Below, piece by piece: positions 50,728 to 64,000 of a DNA stretch of 64,000 nucleotides. Both the position numbers and the translations under genes were made by a program. Every line of letters starts with the position of its first letter. Within the stretch, counting starts at the first letter, position 1. Under the pieces are notes generated by a model, which made no database searches, was not told the origin of the DNA, and saw only the letters and a list, made by a program, of their open reading frames with translations. Origin of the DNA: Pelomyxa schiedti. Its lineage: Eukaryota; Evosea; Pelobiontida; Pelomyxidae. Location of the stretch: NCBI GenBank assembly GCA_020536535.1, contig JAHLWZ010000823.1, positions 1-64,000 on the forward strand, read 5' to 3'.

Positions 50728-53397
50728 ATGTCAGCGGCGGGTGGAGACGAAGACGACTGCGTGATCGTGTCTTCCACGTCGTGGTCGAAGGGTACCGGCA
50801 GCTCGACGACGTCGTCGACTGCGAAACCGCGAAATCAGCCTCTGCTTCCCACTCCCGCTCTGCTCCCAACCCCTCCGCTCCTTCCAACTCCCACAATTCC
50901 TGCTGGGCCCCCCTTTCTCGGTGTATCACGTGCCACTGCCTTTCCCTCGTCGTCGGTGGCCATTTCCAACCCTAGACGTGAATCTCCCTCTACAACCACA
51001 GCACAACAGCAACCACCACCGACACAACAACAACAGCAATTGTCTGGTTTTGCCTCTTCGTCGTTTTCTGGATTGCAGGGATTGTTGTCATCTGCACGAG
51101 ATAAAAACCTGCAGCAGAAACGAGATAAGCAACAGGAAAAGGCTGAAGGAGAAGGCGAGGAGGCTGAGGAGGCAAGAAAGGACGAAATCGTAGCCATCGG
51201 TGAAACTGTGGATGCCGAGGTTTGTGATGGCAGCGATGCCAAAGTTGCTGAAAACAACACTGAAAATGCCAAAACTGCTGTGGGTGAGAGTGAGAATGAG
51301 AGTGAGAGTGCTGACTTGGAATGCGACGAGGGTCCTGGTGAATTGGCAATGCTAAGAAAGGAGAGTAAGTTCGATAGTATCTTTCCTCTTCCCGTCTTAT
51401 CCTCGAGCAAGATGCCAAACTCAAGAAGGAAAATGCTACGCTCAGAGATGGCTGCTCTGCTCCGGGAGCTATGTGTACTGTGCATTACTTCCCTGGAATG
51501 CATCCGTATGTAGCTTATTCAAAGCAGGAAATCCAAGGCTAATGTGAGAAATAGTCAGTGGAAGAGACAAATTGATTTCATTCTTCGTAACATCTCTTGT
51601 GTTAACGTGAATGTATCAACATTTGGAGAAGTACAACCTTCCCCAATGGCCCAAGAACCATCAACTAAAACGGAGATTATGGAATATCATGGCCTTTTTG
51701 TTGTCGAGAAAACCAAACCAGATACTGAGCAACTCCCTATGCGAGCTTTATACAGGCAATTTCCTATCCCAGTTGACATCCTCACTTCCTCTTGTTCTAT
51801 CTTTCCTGTAAGTTACGGTTATTGAAGATTAACGACACGACATATTGAATATTGTCCCATCAGCCAGCAAACTAATATTCTCATTAGCAATATGGCAGAA
51901 GCTGTTGGAATGAGCTCTAGTGTTAGTGAGAGCATCAAATGGGGGAATACGTGCTACAACTGTGGAATGCCTGGTCACAACTTCAACCAATGTAGCCTTG
52001 TAAGCTATTTTATTTTCTCTGTTCTTGCCATCCCTAATTTGGAAAAATAGCCTATTGATCACCTGAAAATTCGGACTACTGCAGGGTCAACATCTCCGAG
52101 GATCCCTAACAGTCGCTATTACGGGTTTATTCCTTTTTTCTTCTCGCACATGAATTTATTTATACCAAGAGGTGCACCTACAAGGGGATATTCACCTTTT
52201 GAAGCGTCGAAGTCTCCCCCATCCCCACATCGATACAGGCAGTCTGCTCAGGCCCCATCTTTGGTAGAGCGCCGCATCGCTTCACCACCACTTGTAAGTA
52301 CACCAACAAGGGGTAGGGGAGACAATGACAGATATCGAAGTAAAAGAAATAAGAGCAGAAGCACAAGTAAGAGTCGGAGCAGAAGCAGGAACAGGAGTAA
52401 GAGTAGAAACAGAAATAGGAGCAGAGGCAGAGGCAAGAGCCGGAGCAGGAGCAGGGACAAAGGCAGAAAAAGGAGCAAATCCTGGGATAGATACAAGCCA
52501 AACTCTAGAAGTAGATCAAAGGACAGAAGCAAGAGCCCCGAGAAACCAACGCCTAGAAAGAGGCCTTCTGATACAGCAATAACAGGAAGCGAAGTATCTG
52601 TTACCCCAAGTGCAGCGCCCGTTATACCTTCACCTGCCCTAAATTCAAACACTCAACCATACCCTCCAAACTTACAACCAGCAAATGCTCCATTGCCACA
52701 ATGTAGCCAAACCTTCGTACCCGTCCCCCTTTGTTACCCTTTCGGAGTTGCACAGCCTTACCCTGCACCCTTACTACAGCCTTCTCCAGTACGAACTGTT
52801 TACGGGTCCCAAGTGACACTCCCTCACCCTTCACCTGTGTTAGAAATGCCCCCGCCTCAGTGGTACGTTCCACCTCCGGCACCCCTGAATGCACCACAGC
52901 AAACTCCGCAGCCAAGGCCGGACCAAGAAACAACAGTCGACCAGCTTCAACCGCCTCAACCAGTACCATCATTCCCACCTCCACAATTGCAATCACAATT
53001 ACAATCACAATCGCGCCGGCAGGCAAACACTGAACCACAAAGACCAACTCAATCAACCCAAAAGCAAATCCAAAACCAAAATCAAGCACAGTCAGTGCAG
53101 TCAGCAGCCCCAACTCCACAAAATCAGGCCATCCAAGCGGCCGTGACCCCCATACAGACAGCAGAACCTGCTGAAACAACCTCACAAGCATCAACAAAAC
53201 CAAATACACCAATGCCAACAACACCAACACCCACAACACAACCCACAACTGCGGTAGTAGTAGCAGCTACACCCACCCCAAATAAGGCCAGCACCACGAA
53301 TACAGCAGCAGAAAGCTTTGGCCCACCAGCCCAAATACCGTCAGGAAAATGGAAGGAACTGAAGGGGATTCTGCAGGCGCGCAGGCACAAGTTCTAA
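50728..53397 (+). CDS. CCHC zinc-knuckle protein with RS-rich region
   Basis: The start is ATG 50728 (MSAAGGDEDDCVIVSS). Order of parts: a Pro/Thr- and Glu-rich N terminus; a Lys/Glu helix (EEAEEARKDEI); a conserved-looking middle (EYHGLFVVEKTKPDTEQLPM, 51600-51810); a CCHC zinc knuckle CYNCGMPGHNFNQC near 51950; SPRIPNSRYYGFIPF; a long Arg/Ser domain (52330-52560); and a Pro/Gln/Thr-rich tail ending at 53397. A zinc knuckle followed by RS dipeptides points to an RNA-binding nuclear protein linked to splicing or RNA surveillance. The order recalls ZCCHC8-type proteins, but I cannot confirm a PSP domain. Confidence 0.6.
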
Positions 53398-53658
53398 TTA
53401 AGGCTACCTTGAACTATTGGATTTGTCTCTGGCCAAAGGAGTGCCCTCTGTGAGGCGAGATCTCGCCGTCGCATCTCGTTCGGAGAAGCAGATCTTTCCC
53501 TTTTTTCCGCCAATCAAGTGAAAAAAAACAACAAAATTCTGTCAACGAGAACAACAAAAAACAAAAAAAAAAACAAAAAAACCTCGGGGCGGCACACCGG
53601 CAGGGACAGCAGTGTCGTCAAAACGAACGTGTAGATCTTGTATACTGTGTGGACGATA

Positions 53659-56273
<2,615 letters not shown>

Positions 56274-56510
56274 CGGAATGCCACATGAAATAATGTACCC
56301 ATGTGTCGCCATTTCCAAGACAGTTTCTTTTTTTTGTAATCTAATCGCCACAAGTTGGTGGTCTTGCATTGGATAAATACAAATTTACCCGAATCTATTC
56401 TGGACGTAAGTGTCGGTTTCGCTTTTTATTTTTTTTTTTTTTTTGTATTTGACAAGCCAATGAGAAGGAAACAAACGTAACGGAAAAATAAAGGACGAGG
56501 CCAGGGGCTG

Positions 56511-57961
56511 ATGTCGCAGTTGTACAAATTGGACGCCCATCTCTCCCTCCCTCCGCTTGTCAAATTTGGGGGCAACGCAGGGAAACGCAAGGTCACAAAG
56601 TGCGCCGCCAAGCCAACTGAAACGCTGCTGAGCGAACTCCAATGCGCCGAGTTCAAGTGTCTGCTTCAGGCGTTCCTCAGTCCCCAGCCGCCAGCCACCC
56701 TTCAATGCGGGTGCGTCAATTACCTGCCCGCGAGCGGCAACAGCCCGACTGGCACGCTGGTCGTCGTGTGCCTGAGAGACAGCGAACTGGACATGGACAA
56801 GTGGGTGATAGTCTGCAACCACGTGGGCGAATTCCCCGTCGGGGGGTGGGATCCACCCAAATTCCCTGAGCACATCGGCGATAATCCATACACCTGCCTG
56901 CTTGGCACCGGTCTCCTGAATAGCCACTCTCAGTCGAAGAAGCGCCCAGAGGCCCGGCGAATTTGCTGCACTCCTCACACCACACAGATCACAAGGGAAA
57001 TCGGAAGCCCAACGCAAGGACAAGATGTTGACTACTTGCGGTATTGCCGCGAATTTGCGAAGGAGGTTGAAGAGGGACGGTGGGGGTACGGCCGTGAACC
57101 CGACCACTATTCTTTCCCTGACCTCCAGGGACCCCTTGAAACGAATTCCAGGGACCCTACATTCTGGAGCCCACTTTTCAAGTTGCGCACGGCTTGGTAC
57201 TTTGGAAAGCCATACTTCGACCACCTTCCCGGTATCGAGATTGCAATGATGCGGTGGTTGCTTGCGAGGAGTTTGACACTCCCTAGTTACATTGACAACG
57301 TAATGAAATCCAAGTTGAGACTCACGTGCGGAGAAGAAATGCCACCTTGGTATATGATATTCACAAAGAATGAGGAGAGCCAGCCAACTTCACACATCCT
57401 TGTGGAGCTTTTCTTCAACTTCCTTGGGCTTGTGCAGAAACAGTACCCCCAGTTCATGTCTAAGCTAGTCACTAAGCAGCCAGTGTCATTGCATTTCTTC
57501 ATAGTTGGTGATTACACTGGAACCATACAATTGCGTGAAATTACTGTTCCAGCAAAGCCCCCGTGGCTGCAGCCCAAAACTCCAGTCAATTTCATCCAGA
57601 GGGATGACAATTTGAGAGCATCTCTATCTGATGTGTTCCAGAAGCAGTGGTGGGGTCGTGGGAACAGTGAAACTGATGTCTGTGATTGCTTTAATGACTT
57701 TGAGCCTGAACAGCAACAAAGGTTTCGTGATTGCTATAGCGCAGGTTACAGTGGGAGCACATTCCTGGACCTGTATAGACAAACCTTCCACAGCTTATAG
57801 GTATGAGCGGGTGATGTGAAAAACTGCTGTAGAATAACACTGGGTGTTTAAAAACTTTTTTTCTCAGAGGCCTATGAGAAGCTTGCCATTAGTGGCCTTC
57901 ACAGTTTCCCTAAACTGCCAAGTGGAACGGACCCTGAATACAGTCCAGAGTCATCTATGTA
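56511..57961 (+). CDS. Unrecognised 429-residue protein
   Basis: A single open exon from ATG 56511 (MSQLYKLDAHLSLPPLVKFG) to a TAG at 57798. It looks globular and well ordered, with Trp- and aromatic-rich segments (WYFGKPYFDHLPGIEIAMMR, SLHFFIVGDYTGTIQLREIT, GYSGSTFLDLYRQTF). No known domain is recognised. Downstream at about 57869-57961 there is a coding-like exon (YEKLAISGLHSFPKLPSG) with a polypyrimidine tract and AG before it. Joining it in frame either reads across the TAG, which abuts a GTATGA donor, or uses an earlier donor at 57773. The 3' end is therefore unsettled. Confidence 0.6.
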
Positions 57962-58202
57962 GATAATTGATAGATCGGGGTTTTCCAGATAGGTGAGGCG
58001 AAGCCTGTCAAGGTGACTGGGTGTCATGGTATTCTCGTCGTAATCACGATGTAGGCTCCAGGAAAATCTTGTGCGATCTGATTGTGAGTGCGCACCATTT
58101 CAGTGGATTATGTCCTCTGGGTTCCCGGGCAGCTACAGCAACTGCGAGGCTCTCAACTCAAAAACCACAAGAAAAAATTAAAAGTATTCTTTCACGGAAT
58201 TG

Positions 58203-60370
58203 ATGGTTTCCCAAAACAAATTTGACATGAACATACCACAGGTGGCGCAGTTCGTAGTGAGAGTGTGTCGCGATGCAATTGCGCGCACACAAGAAACAGG
58301 GTCTTCTGAACAATTATGGGGGAAGGTTGCCGAATCCGCATTAGCTTTGAAGTACTTTTCGTCGTCTGAAACTGTTGTTCAAGTACGGGTTTTTTCCCTT
58401 TGTATTTGCATTTGTTCAGCGTTGCTTTAGAGTGCATTTGTGGAGGCTGGAGCAATTGACATGGTTGCTGAAATGATTACTAAAACTATCGCTCGTCGTC
58501 CCAGTGGTACGTTATTTTCTTGAATGGGAAAAAAAAGGCTTCACTGACACGTGCAAGACTCTAGTTATTGTCCTATATTGGAAGGCGCACTGCATTGCAT
58601 ATGGAGTTTGTGCATTGGTAAAGATGAATTATTCGTGCACATACTTTAAATTACTGATTGAGCGGGGGGGGAGGGGGGGACGGATTTACTAATGAACATT
58701 CAGGGAATGCGGGAAATAAACTGAAAGTTTCGTCTGCATTACCTGTTGTTTTGCAGATCCTACGGCAAGACCTCCCCAATCAAGTCCTGGAGGTAGCTGT
58801 TATGGTCATTTGGAGTGCATGCTATGGCGTTCCCTGTAATCAACAGTGCGTGCTGAACAGTGGAGGAATAGAAATCATGGGTATGAGCACCAGGAAATCC
58901 CTTTTTAAGTGTATCCATAGAAAATTTGATGTGCAATAAGACACAACCGAATTCAAGTATGGAGCATGCTATTACTGGAGCCATTTGGCATCTTTCGACT
59001 CTTGTGGAAGCAAGTGTGCACATTAAACTACTTTTTTCAAATAAGAATTGATAGGACTGCCCATTGCAAAAAGTAAAATCATGGCGCGTCTTCCAGTTAT
59101 AGCCTGCAATGCCTTTAATGAGGAAGAACACAACAATAGTACTGAGAGTGCGGTTTGTCCCGTTCATAAAATAATATGCAAGCTCATTTTACTCAAGTTA
59201 GCTATTTGCTGCCCTAGCAATCGGGTTCATAACTATGGATCTTTCCTCTGCCCCTTTAGTTAAAAGTTGTGGTGGTATAGACGCCATCGTCACTTTCATT
59301 AGGGGTAGAGATCACACACGATACTCCCTTCATGGGCTTGTGTGGACCACCTTTGATCCTCTTGTTCAACTCATTTCATCTGAGAACGCCCCAATAAGAT
59401 TGTTGGGTGTTTTTCTTGTTGCATGCTTGTCAAGAACCACCGAGCTGACTGCAAAACTGTTCATGAGTGGAATAAACACTAAAATACTTGCTTATTTGCA
59501 TGCTCCCATGGAATCCCCGGCAAGTGTATGTGAGGTCAAATTGAACGAGCTCTACACATTCATTCTAGCCAATTGGAACATTTCCTCTGTTTCAGAGTGT
59601 TCAAAAGAGGCTAGTGTCACAAAGAATGAATCTCTAGAGCGTGTTCTTACTTCAATTGGGTTTCCACCTAGGTTCGCAAGAATATACATTTCCTCCCCTT
59701 GATGAAAATTCAGACTCATTGAGCATGTGGCCAGCAATGGTCACGATCTAGCGGAATTGCCTGACTCCCTGGACTTGACACATTCCCAAAGAATTATTCT
59801 TCATAACGCCTGGAAAACAATGTGAAATTCTGTTCCTTGATACGGTTAACGTTCTTTTGCAGAAACACCAACTTCGCTTGTTCGACTCTGACACCCATAT
59901 CAATGTGCACTATTTGCATGGATTCTCACTGTACAGTGTACTTTGATCCATGTGGGCATAGAGCAGCATGCGAAGCATGCACACACATATTATTAGCTAG
60001 TAACGAAAGATGCCCTTTATGCAGAGCAAAAATCTCCGGCTTTGTTGCGCCCTTGCTCCCCCAGTATGTACAATTTGTCTACCAAAACAAAACTTCTCGC
60101 TCTCACTTCTACAGTAATTAAATCACACTCACCTAAATAACCCGCACAAACCCATTCATGCCTTCCGCTCTTCCAGCACTCAGTGCATAATTCTGATATG
60201 ATTCTTGTAGGATTGACCCTCCTGCCAAGTGTATCCTCTGTGCTGATTCTGCAATCTCCTGTATATTCGTTCCGTGTGGACACGGGCTCTGCTGTACCAC
60301 CTGCAGCCCCAAGCTCCCACAATGCCCATTGTGCCACGCTCCAGTGGCCCGCACCATCACGCTGCTGTGA
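58203..60370 (+). CDS. Armadillo-like protein with two C-terminal RING fingers
   Basis: The start is ATG 58203 (MVSQNKFDMNIPQVAQF). Helical repeats in several exons (FVEAGAIDMVAEMIT; ILRQDLPNQVLEVAVMVIWS; LVKSCGGIDAIVTFIRG; APIRLLGVFLVACLS) look like armadillo repeats. After GHDLAELPDSLDLTHSQRII comes RING 1, near 59900-60050 (CTICMDSHCTVYFDPCGHRA then CEACTHILLASNERCPLC), and RING 2 in the last exon, 60215-60370 (CILCADSAISCIFVPCGHGL then CCTTCSPKLPQCPLC). RING fingers recruit ubiquitin-loaded E2 enzymes, so an E3 ligase whose repeats hold the substrate is likely. Two RINGs so close together are uncommon. Middle intron borders are approximate. Confidence 0.75.
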
Positions 60371-60589
60371 GAGCAATCTTCAAATTCTTTGTTGCCGGGA
60401 GTTCCAAGCCAGATTTCGCCCGGAACTTAGCAATATTTACGCCGCATTTGAAATTCAAGATGCCAAGAACCCCGGGCCAACTTGTCACCCCTACATAAAA
60501 ACAAAAGAAAACCACGAGCAAGAAAACCGCACCAAGAGCGCGCAGACGCGTGTTGTGAGTGTCGCTTATTCGGGAGTGTGTTGATAAAG

Positions 60590-62180
60590 ATGTCTCGACA
60601 AGGAGGGCCGACAGTTGAAGAGCTGTCTGATGACGACCTAGAGGGGACAGGCTGCGGCGGCAACATAAACAACAACAGCAGCAGCAACAGACCCGGCGAG
60701 GGCAGTCGTTCGGCTGCGGCACCGCCTGCGACGCATGGGATTGTGGAGGAGCCAGAGGAGTACTATGGTGGTGGACATGTGCCTCCCTCCTCCTCCTCGT
60801 CGTCGCACCATCACCACGGTCACCAGCACCAGCAGAACAGGCAGCACCCGCAACAGCAACAGCAGCAGCAACAGCAACAGCAGTACCAGCAGCAACGGCG
60901 GGAGAGTGGTGGTAGACAGCAGCAGTACCAACGGGGAAGCTATGGAACAAACCCGATGGATCCTTTTGGAATGGACGACATGTTTTCTGTATGTTGGCAT
61001 CTGTGTTTGCTTAGAATGGGTATTTATTTTTGTTGTAGGGAATGGGAATGTTTGGACGTCCTGCAGCTGCAGACCCTTTTGCGATATTTGATTCCATGTT
61101 TGGGCAGTCCGCCTTTGGAGGTTCCCCTTTCGGAGGTACCCCCTTTGGCTCTTTTGGATTCCCGTCATTCCCCAGTTTAATGGGGCCTGGGAACAACGGC
61201 GGGCATGGTGGGGGTTCTTCTTACAGGTTCCTGTCCCTATTTTCCTACTTGAATTAATCTGTTGCAAGCTATTCCTCAAGTTATATGTCGTCCTCTGGCG
61301 GTCCCAATGGAAAGCCTGTGTTTTATGAAGCCACCAAGACGCAAAGAGTGGGCCCTGGTGGGGTACACTTTTCTCCCTGTTCAGCTTGTATGTTACCATT
61401 GATCCCAGATTTCTGAGGAACAAATCACAGAAAAGGATTCCAGAACTAAGACTAGTCGAATGGAAATTAATAGAAGTATTGGGGATCGATCCCGCTCCAT
61501 ACAACAGGAAAGGATTGGGTCTGGCCCTATTCAGACAACAGAGGAACTTGTGGGAGTAAACCAAGGTTACGAATTTCCGTTGAATCGCTAACACTCACTC
61601 GGGTTCTCTTTCTAGATGAGGCAAATGCCTTCGACTTCGAATGGCGGCAACAAGCCAACCAATCATTTTTAGGTACTTCTTGATTTTGCAGTAAAGAATA
61701 TTCCATTCATTGTGAAAAGGTATAGCAGCACCACCACAGGCTAAACCCACATTGGCTATCGAAAATGTACCGCAAGATAGCGCGAGAAATGCACAACCTC
61801 ACTCTCAGTATCAAACACACCAATCTCAATACCAGACGCAGCCTCAATACCAGGCTACGCATCAAACACAGCAACCTCAATTACACACAGCACAACAACC
61901 TTATCACACAGCACAACCACAACCGCAATATACGCAACATTCACACCATCCCATGCAGCACCAACCGCAGTTCCCGACAACTCCACAGGCACAATTTCAT
62001 ACCCCTCAGTCACAACAGCATTACAACACCACACCGCAACACACAATCCCAGTTCAACCCCAACAACAAAGAAGTAGTGCACCCTCTCGCACACCTTCCC
62101 AAACTCAACAACCTAGTAGCAACACATCCACTTCCCCTTTTAACTACCTACAGCCCTACCAACAAAACCGGCGAAGTTAA
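60590..62180 (+). CDS. Myeloid leukemia factor (MLF)-like protein
   Basis: The start is ATG 60590 (MSRQGGPTVEELSDDDLEG). A Gln/His-rich N-terminal region precedes a Gly/Phe/Pro segment (DPFAIFDSMFGQSAFGG). The MLF core follows over several exons: PNGKPVFYEATKTQRVGPGG, then ISEEQITEKDS, IGDRSRSIQQERIGSG, TTEELVGVNQDEANAFDFEW. The C terminus is a Gln/Thr/Pro/His-rich tail ending at 62180. MLF proteins shuttle between nucleus and cytoplasm and affect transcription and protein aggregation; their biochemical action is not settled. Introns between 60990 and 61725 are short and GT-AG. Confidence 0.82.
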
Positions 62181-62218
62181 TTACATTATTGATTGAGTGA
62201 CAACAATACAAAAACAAA

Positions 62219-62802
62219 TTTGGGACTCACACTAGGGGGTTTTTGGTCCAAAAAACGAAAATCTGGTCCAGGGGAAAAAAAGCCGGTCCGTAAAAAAAAA
62301 TTTTTTCTGTGAATTTCTGTGGTTTTGTCACAGGGTGTGAGGCATGTGGTTGTCAGAGCTTGTTGTAACATGGACAACTCAATATTATTGTCACAACCAG
62401 CAACAGTAATGACTTAAAACCAAGGTATTGAGTCAACGTCACACTGAGGACAAGTCACCTCCAGAGAGACACTGTGCCATCTCAGTACAACTTGTTATGG
62501 GTGACTACAACAGCATTGCCATGCACATTTAATGTCCTCTGTGCCTGCTGCATGTGTGTTTATTTCACAGAAAAAAAGAATTATTTTTCCGGACCGGATT
62601 TTTTTTTTTCTGGACCAGGGCACTTTTGGGCAAAAAAAATTCCTTTCTCCCTTCAGGGCACAGAGACTGCTGCAGGACCAAGCACATTTTCTGGTCCACC
62701 CTTTGGGCCAGCTAAATCCAAAAGAGCAGATTTTTCCATCCACCCCCGACTGAGAACAACACTCTGATTCATCAAAACGAATTTTTTAGTGTGAGTCCCA
62801 AA
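62219..62802. mobile_element. 584-bp non-autonomous inverted-repeat element
   Basis: Tips TTTGGGACTCACACTA (62219-62234) and TAGTGTGAGTCCCAAA (62787-62802) are perfect 16-bp inverted repeats. Internal inverted pairs continue: CTGGTCCAG near 62264 against CTGGACCAG near 62611, and CCGGTCCG near 62282 against CGGACCGG near 62591, with TTTTCTGTGAA opposite TTCACAGAAAA. The interior has no transposase. It sits between the MLF stop and the next gene's start at 62854, so its right end is probably part of that gene's promoter. Confidence 0.85.
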
Positions 62803-62853
62803 GTTAGTTTCTCAACGCTTTTAAACCCAAAAGCGTCGTACGTCACAGATAAG

Positions 62854-64000
62854 ATGGCAGCCACGACCAGCGTAACGGATGTAAAGATAGAGTTGTCGGC
62901 GCTTCACATTGAGTTTTGCAAAGGGTCGGCCGCGCACAACTTCATTCTGAGAGTGACAGACCACTCCACAAGATCTTTTTGGCAGTCTCAAATCGATAGT
63001 GAAGGTGCCTCAGCCTTGACCAAGGTGGGAACCTTGTTTTTTTTTACCCATCTCCTGTGACGCCGCACAAAGGGGTGCATTTTGGATACAAAACACTTTG
63101 AGAAATACCTACAAGACAACCTAACACACCCCTCGACTGCAGCATTAAGGGTTGGTTTCTTTTTTTTTTCCTGTCCAGTCAATTACAATTTCTTACCTTT
63201 TCTCTCGTTGCAAAGACATCTGATGGAAGTCTTAAATTGACTTTTCCACTGTGCTTTCCTTATAGAGAACCAGATAATTTTGTGATAAATATGCCGTGTA
63301 CTAGGTGGACATTCGAGAATCTCTCAGAGCTTATGCTGGACATGTCTGAGCAGGTTGAGATATACCACCTGTAAAGAGTAATTCATTATCCCGTTCAGAT
63401 CAAGATTTTGCACAACGAAAATGAAGTTTTGAAGAGGTTTTTATTTTCTGAATCCACTTTGAAACATTTCACAAGCCTGGAACCACTCATCAAACGAGTA
63501 TTCTCAGTTTAACATTGTTCCAGTCAATTTTTGATGATTCTCAGGGATTTCAGCCACTGCTATTTTTGGATGGGGCTGACATGGGGTTCTCCACTGAATC
63601 TTGGACAACCACTGGGTTGCCAACTGGGCCCTCTCGGAAATACCTGGAATACAACACAAAGGTTGTATCCCAGTTGGCTCTCATTGATCCTGCTTCCCAA
63701 AGATACACTGTTCTGGCACTCCCTTCTCCAACAACTGCCTTGGCTTTCTTCTCTGTAAGCTTTCTGAACCTTTTTTTGTGGATCTGACATTCTTCAGGAT
63801 CCAGCAACAGTTTCATTAGAGGTTATAGATGGATGCCGCTCTCCATTGCAATTGATTTATGGAACGGATCCGGACATAACAACAACACCAAACTGGAGGA
63901 AGAACTCAATGTCAGGCCCTGTGGGGAATTGTATGTGTGTGCGTTTGGGAGGATGGCTCCACCAGCAATGGGGGGATAACTTCCCACAAGACAGTCAAGG
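62854..64000 (+). CDS. Unidentified gene, cut by the right edge
   Basis: The start is ATG 62854 (MAATTSVTDVKIELSALHIE). Exons read FCKGSAAHNFILRVTDHSTR; GCILDTKHFEKYLQDNLTHP; LKLTFPLCFPYREPDNFVIN; IKILHNENEVLKRFLFSEST (helical, coiled-coil-like); GFQPLLFLDGADMGFSTESW; and a last visible exon with GTDPDITTTPNWRKNSMSGP that reaches the window end. A beta-rich head followed by a helix is faintly like XRCC4-type proteins, but I have no firm motif. Introns are 40-100 bp with GT-AG borders. Confidence 0.5.

Noticed and set aside
52330-52560. Regular short repeats resembling a CRISPR array
   Set aside because: They are Arg-Ser codon repeats inside a eukaryotic coding exon, without spacers.

Overview
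The window is nuclear DNA of a eukaryotic protist. Genes are closely packed and split by short GT-AG introns, mostly about 40-120 bp. Proteins carry long Gln, Ser, Pro and Thr tracts, and the set is typically eukaryotic: PAK kinase, COMPASS, SMC5/6, APC/C, gelsolin, polyubiquitin. A KATNIP homologue (a ciliary/basal-body family), LIM and gelsolin actin regulators, CRIB kinase and RasGAP signalling, and lineage-specific families suggest an amoeboid, probably flagellum-bearing organism. My best guess is Amoebozoa, possibly an archamoeba related to Pelomyxa or Mastigamoeba. This is inference from gene content and style, not a database match.

Layout. 1-2.1 kb: a (CA)60 tract, 3' exons of a gene leaving the left edge, a lineage-specific gene, and an inverted copy of those exons. 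2.5 kb: what appears to be a circularly permuted tRNA-Glu(UUC) gene, with its 3' half upstream of its 5' half. 3.0-3.8 kb: small terminal-inverted-repeat elements. 3.8-6.0 kb: a B-box/coiled-coil/olfactomedin-like protein. 6.9-8.1 kb: a damaged polyubiquitin gene with a local 30-bp inversion. 8.1-11.4 kb: gene-poor, with one decayed gene. 11.4-16.5 kb: a plexin-like PSI/IPT receptor with a cytoplasmic RasGAP domain. 16.7-24.6 kb: an APC10-like gene, a KATNIP homologue and a LIM-gelsolin protein, all on the plus strand. 24.7-33.0 kb: one very large gene for a secreted or anchored surface protein of about thirteen cysteine-rich repeats.

34-35 kb holds a hAT transposase relic. 35.8-48.6 kb is dense with housekeeping and nuclear genes: an F-box protein, a disordered protein, NSE4 (SMC5/6), S-adenosylhomocysteinase, RBBP5/Swd1 (COMPASS), an ankyrin protein and RRP7 (ribosome biogenesis). 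48.9-64 kb is all plus strand: a multi-pass membrane protein, a CCHC/RS protein, a PAK-type kinase, an unknown 429-residue protein, an armadillo-like protein with two RING fingers, an MLF homologue, a 584-bp inverted-repeat element, and an unidentified gene cut by the right edge.

SAHH/NSE4 and RRP7/membrane-protein are divergent pairs with short shared promoters. SAHH recycles the by-product of methylation and lies tail to tail with RBBP5, a methyltransferase-complex subunit; I draw no functional link from that. Exon coordinates are given where I could trace splice sites by eye. Other genes are given as spans, and several starts are uncertain.
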